The notes beneath the pieces are model-generated. The model saw only the letters and a program-made list of their open reading frames with translations. It was not told the DNA's origin and ran no database searches. DNA of 64,000 nt from SIAQ01 sp963767835. Its GTDB lineage: Bacteria; Planctomycetota; Planctomycetia; Gemmatales; Gemmataceae. The stretch's first letter is position 1. The number at the start of each line of letters is the position of its first letter. Made by a program: the position numbers and the translations under genes. The DNA lies in NCBI GenBank assembly GCA_963767835.1, contig CAVYFY010000012.1, forward strand, positions 1-64,000, written 5' to 3'. Below are positions 1-9,746 of the stretch, in pieces.

Positions 1-1389
1 ATATCGTCGTTCTTGGCCCCGGGCACGATGCACCGAAGCAGGCTTATGGAGGAAGGCGTCCTTGTGATTCGGGCGAGCAGCGACGTCTTGCGATACAAAG
101 GGGCGGCCTCGGCAAACCGGCTTTGGTTGCCGAGGGAAAGGCCAAGCACATAGCGAAGATCGGGATCGTCGCCAAGCCAGCCATGTGCGGCGCGCGCGTG
201 CTTGAGAGCAAGCTCGGGGCGACGCACCGGCAGCGAATTATAGGTGATGGCCAATAGAATAATCATTCCCCGGCATATCGGGTTCCAAATGTTCAGCCGC
301 GGTGCAGGCGGTTAGCGTCTCCTCGAAACGGCGCTGGCGAGTCCGAATTGAAGCGGTCAAGAGATGGTGTATGGCGGCGCCGGCCCGCGGCAGAGCGTCC
401 ACGCGCACCGGTCCCCGAGAATGCGGTCGCATTCGTTGAAATCGACCTTGACCACCACCGCGTTGGCGGCGTCGCGTAGAGCGCCACGGCTGGGTCGGCC
501 TGTTGCAGGCCACCCGCAAGCAGCATGGACAGCCGAACTCCGTAGTCGAAGCACTCCACCTCCGTGACCAGCCACCGGCCGTCACGATGCGCGAGCCACC
601 AGCGGAGCCGTATGACGTTGTCCGTGCCGCCGGTGGTGTGCCGGGTAAAGGCGATGTAGACCGCGAGCACGGAACTGCTTGACGGATTTGATTTCGTAAT
701 TCATCCACCAGTTCGCACACGGATGAAGAAGGCTTGTCTGCAAGACCCCTTCCCGGAATTCGCCCAGGAGGCGGGCGCGGTCGTTCTGCCGCGCTGCTGG
801 GATGAGCTTCTCGTCGAATGCCGTATCGAGAAGCCGGTTGGTATCGAAGCAATCCTTTTCGCTGGTCAAATCGGCCAAATTGCGAATAACGGCACTGAAG
901 TGGTCAAAGAATAACTTGGCATGCGTTTGCTGCTCTTCGGGGGTAAGCATTCGGTCTGGCACATCGACGGGAGGCGGCGGCGGGACGACATTGAATATGG
1001 CCGCGCAGAGTTCATGGGCGGCTGCGATTGCCTCCATCCATGATTGCGATAATGGCGGGCAACAGTACGAAACCGCCGCCCACCGTGATCGCAATGCCGA
1101 TGATCAATAAGGTTTGCCACGGCTTTCGGCCTGTCGTCGGCTTGCGGGTATCCAGCCGGTGCGAACGGCGAGATCGTGGCACGTCATCAACATCTCTGGG
1201 GACCGGCGCTGGCGCCCGCGTCGCCGTGACCGCATCGGAAGCTGCCGGCGACGGCCCATGCGGCGGCGGGTTCGCCGCGCCGGCGATGAACATCGTCTCG
1301 CAGTTCGGGCACTGCACCATCTTCCCCATATCATCGGGGGACAATTGCAGCAGACGCCGGCAATTCGGGCATACGACTGTTTCATTCAT
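1..1389 (-). pseudogene. Zinc-ribbon membrane protein with TPR-like tail, broken by several frameshifts and cut by the window edge
   Basis: Read on the minus strand from ATG at 1389. The first piece (to about 1012) has a CPNC...CPNC zinc ribbon at residues 7-31, a Pro/Arg-rich linker and one membrane segment (TLLIIGIAITVGGGFVLLPA). The reading then continues in other frames: an acidic helical part (TPEEQQTHAKLFFDHF), a part reading DGRWLVTEVECFDYGVRL, and a TPR-like end containing DPDLRYVLGLSLGNQSRFAE. Breaks lie near 1030, 675, 465, 380 and 265. Each piece still looks protein-like, so the breaks may be sequence errors, but five in 1.4 kb also fits a decaying gene. The MJ0042-like ribbon plus a membrane helix is common in Gemmataceae proteins of unknown role. 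Function unknown. Confidence 0.5.
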
Positions 1390-1569
1390 GACTTCGCTCG
1401 CCAAGGACCGAGTAATTGCGTCATGGTTGGACGAGATTTTATGCCTGGTCGGAGCGATTGCAAGGATCCTGCCGCCGATGCCGTCGATCGCGAGCAAAAA
1501 TCTCTGGACATGCTGCACCATCGGGGATACTATCAGGAGCCTTATCCACCTTTTCACGAGGAATCAGCC

Positions 1570-2972
1570 ATGCGGCAATGTCTTCGAACCCTGGCTTGGG
1601 CGACCGCCCTGACGCTTTCGGTTCGCGCAGCCGGCGCCGACGCGGCGGCTGCTACTTCTCGGCCAAGAACGCCGACATCCTGCAACCGGCGCAAAAGGTG
1701 TTCATCACCTGGGACCCAAGCGAGAAAATGGAGACGTTCACCGTGCAGCCGAAGTTCGAGGGGAACGCGCTTGATTTCGGCATGGTGATCCCGACGCCGA
1801 GCCAGCCGAAATTGAACGAGATGCCGCGCGATTTCTTCAAGCATCTGGCGATCTACACGATCATGCGCAAACGCGAATTCGCCCAATCGAAGCTGCTGCC
1901 GATTCTCGATCCGCAAGTCTTCGAGAATGCAAAAATGTATTTTGGGCCAGCCGCGCCCCGGGCGGCCAATCTTGCTCTGGGAGACGACAAGAAAAAGGAA
2001 GAACGCAAGCCCGCGATCAAGATTCTCGAAGTCGGCACCGTCGGTTCGCTCGATTACAAGATCATCGAAGCGGGCCGAGCGGACGATCTCTTCAAATGGC
2101 TCAAGGACAACAAGTATTCCTACTCCGGCGATGAAGCCACGCTCAATCACTACATCCAAAAGAAATGGCTCTTCACCGTCATGAAGATCGACACCATGCA
2201 GATGAAGCGCAACAAGGACGGCACCTTCGCCGGCGAAGTCACGCCGACGCGCTTCAAGTTTGCCAGCGAAAAATTGATCTACCCGCTCAAGATCACGCAG
2301 ATTTCGGTGCGCGAGCGGACCGAGGCCCTGTTCTACGTGCAAGCTCCCTTCAAGACCGATCTGCCGGGCGACATGACCTACCAATTCACCTGGGCGCCGA
2401 TGCTGCGAGGGGCGCTCGGCTGCTCCGGCGGCGTGCCCGGCAAGGGCGAAGAATGGCTCAAGAAATTCGGCCCGCACATCCCGGCGTTGATGCAACGGGC
2501 CCAGGCGCTCGATTACCGCTTCGTCGCCGGCCAGCGCGCTACGCCGAACAAGAACGGCCACACGCCGACAACGATGGAATGGGCCCGCAAGCTGTCGAAG
2601 GATGACGTCGGCATCATCACCGGCAAGGCGCCCTATAGCGAAAAGGTCCCCGATCCGGACGAAGGCTTCACCCTCGCCGACGGCAAGGACAAGGAACGAG
2701 CCAAGGCGATCTGCAAGGTCATCCGCGCCCGCCTGGCCAAATCGCAAAAGGAGTGCCCGTTCGGCTACCTGGTGCGCGAAGCGCCGGCCGGCGATGTCAA
2801 GGACCTGCAACAACTCGCCGGCCATCTGGCGGAAGGCTTGTTCATCACGAAGTTCCGCAAGACGTTCGCGCGGGACGAGATGAACGACGATCTGTCGATC
2901 GTGCCGGCCCGCTACAACGACACGGAAGACACGTCAGAGTACGAGGAGATTCTGCCGTCGTCGCCGCCATGA
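1570..2972 (+). CDS. DUF2330 family secreted protein, paralogue 1 (frameshift after signal peptide)
   Basis: Secreted DUF2330 protein of unknown function. ATG at 1570 gives a signal peptide (MRQCLRTLAWATALTLSV) whose frame stops matching near 1645; the mature part continues one frame over as YFSAKNADILQPAQKVFITW and runs intact to 2972. The same blocks appear in the protein at 54146-55627 (FEGNALDFGMVIPTP, DDLFKWLKDNKY, FTVMKIDT, MQMKRNKDGTF, ARDEMNDD), so the two are clear paralogues. The frame change equals one missing base, so I treat it as one gene with a probable indel. DUF2330 proteins are typically exported, carry a conserved ITWD-type block near the N-terminus and lack an assigned reaction. 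Confidence 0.8.
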
Positions 2973-2984
2973 TTCCGTGAGCCG

Positions 2985-3154
2985 AGGCTCGGCATTCGCT
3001 GACTTAGATCGTCGGCGTGAAGCCGCTGAAGTCCGAAAATGGGAATGCCGTTGACAGATGCTGAAGGGCTAGGTCGCCAGCGTTGGGACGTTCTTCCTGA
3101 TTTGAGTGCCGCGATTTTCTCTGGCGGGCTGAGATGACGACGTTCGCTGTTCAT
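2985..3154 (-). pseudogene. Possible remnant of an insertion-sequence OrfA (transposase N-terminus)
   Basis: Starting at the ATG at 3154 the minus strand reads MNSERRHLSPPEKIAALK, which resembles the start of IS3-type helix-turn-helix OrfA proteins (RRxLSPEEKxAIL). In another frame just downstream it reads LALQHLSTAFPFSDFSGFTP, recalling the next OrfA block (LxxHL...VPVSDL...GLSPT). No complete transposase, terminal repeats or target duplication are visible. This is a weak call; chance similarity is possible. Confidence 0.25.
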
Positions 3155-3254
3155 GGATAAACCTCCGTTCAGGTTAGACTAACTCGAACGGAGCAATCTT
3201 CCAGATTCGACTGACGCGGAACATGAAGAGTTTCTAATACCATCAATTCGGGAG

Positions 3255-6051
3255 CTATGGCGTTTGATTTTCCGCTGGCGCATTTTTCTTTAGTAGCATT
3301 GCCTGAAAATCTGCGCGACGCCGTAGCGAGCGCAAGTCGGGGTCGGTCGCTGCGCCGGATTGTCCGTACCCCTGTTGAAAGGCTTGCATCAGGAAGCCGA
3401 TGGCCTGATCTTCCCGGTCTTTGCGAACGTCATTTTGTGAACTCCGCGCCGCTGCGAGTGCGAGGATGCACGCGGCGTTGTACAACGTGATTGCGGTGGC
3501 ACCTTCCTGCGCAAGCAAAGATTGATTTCCTCTTGTGCCATGTTCAGTTCACCTTTTCGGGCCAGCAGAACCGCTCGAGAACGCCGGGCATCAATGAAGG
3601 ATGGATGCCATTTCAGGGCCTCATCGAACCAAGCGATTGCATCGTCCTCCTTGCCCCGTTCGACAAGCAGCATGGCCTTTCCGTACAAGGCGCTGATCGT
3701 GCGGTTCATGTCGCAGTGCTCGCGCGAATGCCCGGTCGGCGACATCAGGCAGTCGTTTGTAAACGGCGAAACCGTAGTCGGACAGGAGCCAAACCTGCTT
3801 GTCGTGCGGGAGTGTCGGAAGCCTTTCGAGGGCTAACGCGAATGCAATATCCGCCTGCCTGATTTGATTAAGCGCCTCAAGAGCGGCGCCACGCCCAAGG
3901 TAAAGAAGTGCATCGTCGCGTCCCAATGCAGAGGCCTGATCCCAATCATCCAGGGCAGCTTGGAACTGCTTGGAATGGAGCAACGACACTCCTCGATTCA
4001 AGTACGCCAATGCGAAGCCCTTATCGCAGCGCAGGGCTGCGGTGTAACTTGCGATCGCTTCCTCCCGTTTATCGCTTTGGTCCAGGACGCAGCCAAAGTT
4101 GTAATGCCCCAAGGCAAAATCCGGTTCGATGCCGGCACACCGACCAAAATCTCCCGCGGCAAGGAGGCGTTCCCCTTGATTCCAGTAGCAGATGCCGCGC
4201 TGCACCAGGGACCAGTAATGGTTGGGCTTCAAGCGGAGTGCTTGGTTGAGCTCGGAGATCGCGTCGGCATGTCGGCCCATCCGCTCAAGGGACGTGGCGA
4301 GCAGATAGTGGTCACGGGCGCTCGCCGGCTTGATTTCAGCGGCCTTCCCTCTCGCCGCCCGCGCCTGCGTGGCGTTGCCGAGCCGATCGAAATAGCGAGC
4401 GCGGTCCTCCCAAAGCGCCCGGGACGGCGGCAGTCCGACTATGTGTTCGCAGCGATTAAGGAGCGTCAGGGCCTGACGGAATGCGTTGTCGCCCGGTGAC
4501 ATTTCCGCGTTGGCGAACGCCAACAACAGCAAGAGTTCGCGCGCGTCCTCGGCGAGTTGTTGACGATCCGCTTCGTCAAGATACTGCCAGGCGGGTTGCC
4601 GCTGCCAATCGTCGCGTGCCAAGATCTGGTACAGACCAAGCGTCTCCTCGCAGGCAGCGCGGCCCGAGTTCAGTTGGTCTTTCCCATCCGTGGTCGTATT
4701 CACGAGGCACAATGCCCGAACCGTTCCTGCCCGAAATGCGCGTTTGCGTTCCTGCGCCTCTGCGCGGCCAAGCGTTTCCCGCGTATCGTTGAGGTGCGAC
4801 TGGGTCGTAGCCAACAGTCGATGGGAGCCAATCAAGGCACCTCCAAGTGTAAGCAAGAGCATGGCGGCAAGTGCGCCGACCGTGCCCGCGGCAGTGACAC
4901 GCGGATGGCGGCGGCTCCACTTTCGGCAGCGCTCACGCAGGCTAAGTTCCGCCGCGTACCGCAACGGACGGTCATCGAGAAACCGTTGCAGATCCTCGGC
5001 CAGGTGTTCCGCCTGTTGATAGCGATCGGCCGGAAGCGGCGCCAGGCACATGCGGATGATGCTCTCCAGGTTCCAGGGAGCGTCGGGCAGCGATTTCCTT
5101 AGAGACGGGGTCGACCAGGCCGCGCTCCCAGGCCATCGCCTCAACCAGGCGCGGCAGCGGCGTGTAGGTCGCGGTTTCGGCAAAGGGGCTGCGGCCAAGG
5201 AGCATCTCGAAAAGGACCATGCCTAGCGAATAGATGTCGGCGCGATGATCGACCTGCCGGGCCAGGGCGTGGTCACGCGCCGCAATGGAACGCAGGTGCT
5301 CGGGGGCCATATAGTTGATGGTGCCGCCGAAAACGACGCGAACCTTGTCGCCGCGCGTCACCTGGGCGAGATTGAAATCCAGCAACATCGGTTGGCCGTC
5401 CATGCCCAGGATGACGTTGGAAGGCTTGATGTCACGATGGAGCACGCCCCGGTTGTGGGAATGCTGCAAACCCTCCGCGAGCCGGGCCACGATCCACGCT
5501 GCTGCTTGCGGGTATTGGTATTCGCTGAGGAGTGTCAGCACCTTGGGATCCCCGGCCAGCATCTGTGGCGCGCCGCCGGCCTCGGTTGCCGGAATGGGTG
5601 CTTGTACGGCCTGAAGGGCCCGGACCAACTGCGATCCGGATCGAATGGTGATACTGCCCACGCCGGCTTCCTTCAGGACCGCCGACAGGCTCGCCCCGCC
5701 GAAATACGGCATGCAGACGGCCCGCAAGCCGGCTTGTTTGTCTTCATGCACGGAGTGGATAGGAACGATGTGCGTGTGTTGAAGCATCGCCATCGTCTGT
5801 GGCTCGTCGCCTTCGAGGTTGGAAATCTTGAGCACGACCGGCCGGCTGGCCAAGTCCTCCTGCGCTGCCAGAAAAACTCGGGCGAAGGAACCCCGACCCA
5901 ACTCGTGGATCAAACGAAAGCCGAAAAGCGTGTCGCCGACCTCCGGTAAGGCGAAGCGCGGGCCACTGCTTCGCGCAGCCGGCCCCGCCGGCACGACAAT
6001 CGTTGGCGTAGTCTGCGCGGCGTCCTCTTGAAGGTTTGATCGTGAACTCAT
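3255..6051 (-). CDS. Serine/threonine protein kinase with C-terminal TPR repeats (three frameshifts)
   Basis: Membrane-anchored Hanks-type kinase. From ATG at 6051: glycine loop (LGRGSFARVFLAAQ), ATP lysine (VVLKIS), catalytic loop HRDIKPSN, and GTINYMAPEHL before the APE helix. The magnesium motif reads LLDFNLA, so Asp is kept but Gly is replaced by Asn. After the kinase come one membrane segment (GALAAMLLLTLGGALIG) and many TPR units (for example DHYLLATSLERMGRHADAIS and ALAYLNRGVSLLHSKQFQAA). The frame breaks near 5090, 3720 and 3510, with conserved sequence on both sides each time; the C-terminus ends at 3255. It starts 16 bases after the surface protein gene ends at 6068, so both are probably cotranscribed. 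Substrate unknown. Confidence 0.8.
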
Positions 6052-6067
6052 CGTGCGATTCCCTCGA

Positions 6068-9000
6068 TCAGTTCGCAAGTTTTACCGTCTGATCCAAAAC
6101 GTGCGTTTTGCGCGACTTCAAGGAGCTAATCGGTTCGGCAGCACGATGGCTTCGTCCCCATACGAAAAGCGCGGCCATGGCCGTGCTGAAAATGGCCGCG
6201 ACCAAGGTGAGCGGGCTCCGCTTCGTCTCATTCATGCCGGGGCTGCTCTCATCGTTTCCCGCTGACAAACTTGTGGTTCCTTCGACCTGCACGGCGACGG
6301 CAGAAGTCGCAGTCTCCGTCACTTCGGGCACTCCACGAAGTTCGGCTGCCGGTTCGACTTGAAACATGCGTATCGGTCGGGCCAGACGGGGGCCATGCTG
6401 GGCAGCGATCGTTTGCTCGGCATCGGGCCGCGGGGCGGAATTTGTCGGCGCTGCCGCGCGCAACAAGGAGTCGATCCACTGCCAATCACTCCAGGCTGAG
6501 GCGAGGCGGTCCGTTGTGGCTGATGCATCGCCGGTGGCAACCTCGATGGTCGAGGTCGATGACATCAGGACGGCGAAAATCGTGTCCGAACCGACGGCTC
6601 GCGTCGCGTCGAATGCAACGACGATTGGCCCGTTGCTCAATCCCTGAACCTGAAGCGGCGCCGCCAACGCGAACGATGGACCGGTTGTGGTATTCGTCAC
6701 GCCGCCAGCCAAATCGGCGCGCGACGCAAGCGCGGCCCCAGCTACCCCACTGGATGTATTGGGGGACGACGGCGCGGAAACGACCGGAGCGGACGGCGGA
6801 ACGGTCCCGGTTGGCGGTGTGTCGCTAAGAGCACGGATCTGCAATGCGGGCGCCGCACCGATGGCGAGCGGAGGCGGATTGTCATGCGTGTTCAACATCG
6901 TGACGAGGAGTTCATAGGGAACCGTGCCCGTGGTGTCCCCTGCGGATCGACTGATGTGGATCGTGTAAGTGCCGGGGGTAAGGTTGGCAAGCAGGACATT
7001 CGAAATGCCGTTTGCCAAGGGAATTACGGGGAGACCATTCGCGTCCGTCATCGTAATCTGCATATCTTCGGGCAGACTCGTGGGCGGACCGCCTGGGATC
7101 AGCGGAGGCCCGTTCAGGCTGAATTGGTATTCCTGCGATTCCGTCAACTGCAGCGTGTAGCTGTCGCTGAACGCGGAAGCAACCAAGTTACCCGCTATGG
7201 TTACTCCGTTCTGAACCTCGGTCGGGAAGAGAACGCCAAGGTCGTGCGACGATCCTTCCGGGCGATTTAGCGGATTGGCGGGGGCAGACGGATCGGCGAC
7301 GGTAAAGGAAACGACATAGTCGCCGTCCGGGTCATTGCCAGCGAGGGGATTGCCGCCAAGGCCGGTCAACCCGTTCGCGCCGGAAAGGTGTAACTCATTG
7401 ACGCCGTTCGGCAGACGGTCAAGCATCAGGAAGGTGGCCTGATTGGTTGTGGTGTCGTAGGAGAGAAATCCGGGAAAGACTTTTTGCCCATTGGGCTCAA
7501 CGACAAACACGCTCGAGAACGTAGGCTCCGAGGTGGCGGAACCGGAATCGGCCTGGTTGGCGAGAGCGAGCAAATTCACGGTGCTATCGAAGGTGAGCGT
7601 CACCTGCGTGGGGGCGGCTGTCAATCTGGCCCCGGCATGAATACTTGTGGCGACGATGTGCGGCGACGGCGCGGCCGGTTGAACCAATAGGTTGAGCACG
7701 TAAGGGCCGGTCGAGATGCCGTTGGTTCCGCTCTCGGTCATGTTGGGATCGAAAATCCCGTTGGAGCCGGGCGGGTTGCCGTTGAGGTCGGGCATGTTCC
7801 CCGAGGAGGAGACGGCCAGGTAGTAATCGCCGGCGGTCAGGCCGACATCGAGAATGGGGTCCGTTGCGAGAGGCAGATACTGGCCGGTGCTGGAAACGGT
7901 CTGGTTGCCGCTGCCGTCATTGGACGCGATCAGTTGCAGCGGGCTTTCTGCGTTGCTGGCATCAAGACGGAAGAGACTAATGGCGGCGCCGAGCGTCGAT
8001 CCGATTCGCCCGGCAAAGACCTCCGCCGAGAATTCGTGGTTTCCCTGGCCGGTGATCTGGAAATGGTACAAATTCACCTGGGCGGCGGGGTTGGTCAAAT
8101 TCAAAGAGGACGAGTAGGGGCTATACGCCGGGTCGTCGCCGATGGCGCCGATGGCCTGGACGATGCCGCCATTGGTGATGTTTCCCAGGTTCTGAGCGGT
8201 GGCGGCAGTATCGTCGCCGCCTTCGCTGCCGGCGACCTGGAACGTGGTCGTGAAATCTTGGCCCGTGGGATTGGCGGAGCTTTGGCCCAGATCGTAGGTG
8301 TCAGTCGGGTCCATCAGCACTTGGTTGCCGGTGCTGGAATTGCCTGCGAGGGTCAGTTGATAGAAACCCGGCTCTAGCGGGGCGGCAGGCTGCAACTGCA
8401 ACTCCATGGCGTCGAGAGCATAGTGAAAGCCGTTCAGAAGAACGGCGCTGTCGTTCCCGTTGCCGAACTGACCCGTTGGGTTGTAGGTCAGTTGAACGCT
8501 TGAGCCATCATCCAGGGATTGCTGAAGCGAGACGCTGGACGGGTCAATCGGACTACTCAGATCGACATAAATGGCGAGCGGCGAACTATACACGATCGAA
8601 GTGCCGGGGAACAATCCGGGCCCGTTCGACAGCCCTGAATCGACCGCGAGAACAACCGGCCCGTCCGTCGGCGCGATGGACAACGGGCTCGCCGTGACGA
8701 GCAGGCCGTAAGCGCCGGTGCTGCCGGCGTAACCACTGTCCGCGAGGAAGGGATTGAAAAAGCGATCGCCGTGCCCGCTCACCGCGACGTAGTAGGTTCC
8801 AGCAGCCAGTTGCCGATCGATCGAGCCTGACGATTCACTATCGATTTGCACCATCAAGCGGTGCTGCAATGGATCGTACGGAGCTGCGTCATAATTGTAG
8901 TTGATCGGCGGATTCGTGTAATCCTGCGCTTCGGTATCGTAGAGTGAAATGACGCTATCGAGATTGCTTGCACCGGCGACGTTGAACGTCGCCAGTTGCA

Positions 9001-9319
9001 CCTGGCTTACCTGGTTGAGCGTGAAGGTGAACCAGTTTACGCCTCCGGCGCCATGCTGATTCGCGATGATTCCCTGGGCGTCGGCGGCTTGCAGATCGGA
9101 GAGATGTCCCGGATCGCCGGTCAAGTTTAGCGTTTGGGCCGCGTCCAATGTCGCACTCTGCGACAGGGTCGGCGACGCGATCGGCAGCCACGCGGGCCAG
9201 GCCGGGGCGCTCAACAGGCAGCGATCCTCGATCACTTCAATTGTCGGGCGAAATCGACTCCTGGCTTGGCACACTCCCTTGCGAACCCGCCTCCGCGTTT
9301 GCGTCGTCTGTCGGCTCAT
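6068..9319 (-). CDS. Large secreted/surface protein with N-terminal LEDR-CLL-type motif and PPC-like domains
   Basis: About 1083 residues from ATG at 9319 (MSRQTTQTRRRVRK). The basic N-terminus is followed by IEVIEDRCLLSA, the planctomycete motif found at the start of many very large exported proteins and related to the LEPR-XLL N-terminal domain. The body is rich in Gly, Ser, Thr, Asn and Asp, with repeated beta-sandwich segments resembling pre-peptidase C-terminal domains (GTYYVAVSGHGDRFFNPF, GDYYLAVSSSGNMPDLNG, PGTYTIHISRSAGDT). A single membrane segment near the C-terminus (LVAAIFSTAMAALFVWG) is followed by a basic tail, so it may be anchored at its C-terminus. No catalytic motif is visible. 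The kinase gene follows 16 bases downstream on the same strand, and a second motif-bearing gene diverges at 9747. Confidence 0.7.
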   Translation of the reverse strand: MSRQTTQTRRRVRKGVCQARSRFRPTIEVIEDRCLLSAPAWPAWLPIASPTLSQSATLDAAQTLNLTGDPGHLSDLQAADAQGIIANQHGAGGVNWFTFTLNQVSQVQLATFNVAGASNLDSVISLYDTEAQDYTNPPINYNYDAAPYDPLQHRLMVQIDSESSGSIDRQLAAGTYYVAVSGHGDRFFNPFLADSGYAGSTGAYGLLVTASPLSIAPTDGPVVLAVDSGLSNGPGLFPGTSIVYSSPLAIYVDLSSPIDPSSVSLQQSLDDGSSVQLTYNPTGQFGNGNDSAVLLNGFHYALDAMELQLQPAAPLEPGFYQLTLAGNSSTGNQVLMDPTDTYDLGQSSANPTGQDFTTTFQVAGSEGGDDTAATAQNLGNITNGGIVQAIGAIGDDPAYSPYSSSLNLTNPAAQVNLYHFQITGQGNHEFSAEVFAGRIGSTLGAAISLFRLDASNAESPLQLIASNDGSGNQTVSSTGQYLPLATDPILDVGLTAGDYYLAVSSSGNMPDLNGNPPGSNGIFDPNMTESGTNGISTGPYVLNLLVQPAAPSPHIVATSIHAGARLTAAPTQVTLTFDSTVNLLALANQADSGSATSEPTFSSVFVVEPNGQKVFPGFLSYDTTTNQATFLMLDRLPNGVNELHLSGANGLTGLGGNPLAGNDPDGDYVVSFTVADPSAPANPLNRPEGSSHDLGVLFPTEVQNGVTIAGNLVASAFSDSYTLQLTESQEYQFSLNGPPLIPGGPPTSLPEDMQITMTDANGLPVIPLANGISNVLLANLTPGTYTIHISRSAGDTTGTVPYELLVTMLNTHDNPPPLAIGAAPALQIRALSDTPPTGTVPPSAPVVSAPSSPNTSSGVAGAALASRADLAGGVTNTTTGPSFALAAPLQVQGLSNGPIVVAFDATRAVGSDTIFAVLMSSTSTIEVATGDASATTDRLASAWSDWQWIDSLLRAAAPTNSAPRPDAEQTIAAQHGPRLARPIRMFQVEPAAELRGVPEVTETATSAVAVQVEGTTSLSAGNDESSPGMNETKRSPLTLVAAIFSTAMAALFVWGRSHRAAEPISSLKSRKTHVLDQTVKLAN

Positions 9320-9746
9320 GAGTTTCTCGAGTCGCGGATCAAGGCAGCAGGGATCTGCCCGTAGAGACCAGGGGCTACGCAACCATAGGCCACCTTTTCA
9401 GCAAAAACAAAAAACTCGTTACGACCGCTTTTTTTGACACGACCGTTTGACTTGGCGAAGTTATCGACCTAGTTTTGCGTGGCTACGTGCCGCCTCCCCC
9501 GAGAGTTTTGACGGACCGCTGATAACTTTCCGCGGGCATTGCAATCGAGCCCTCCCCTTGATTAGTTAGTCATTCCTCGAAACGGCAAACCCACCGAAAG
9601 GTGGCGACGCAAAGCCATGGGCCTACCGCGACGGGCGATCGTCGCCACGGCTGCCAGGCCGCCGAAGGGGTTCTCTTGACTGCGTAAGTCTACACAGGAT
9701 CATGAGTGACTCCCTGACACGAAACCGTAATTGAGGAGAAGGCACC
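9320..9746. other. Intergenic region between two divergent surface-protein genes
   Basis: No convincing gene is seen. The region must hold the divergent promoters. A Shine-Dalgarno-like stretch (GAGGAGAAGG) lies just before the ATG at 9747. TTGACT-like hexamers occur near 9448 and 9677, but neither has a convincing -10 partner, so no promoter is assigned. Confidence 0.4.

Noticed and set aside
1554..2825. 423-residue minus-strand frame
   Set aside because: Antisense shadow of DUF2330 paralogue 1; an equivalent shadow occurs opposite paralogue 2 (54059-55639), showing that it follows from codon use.
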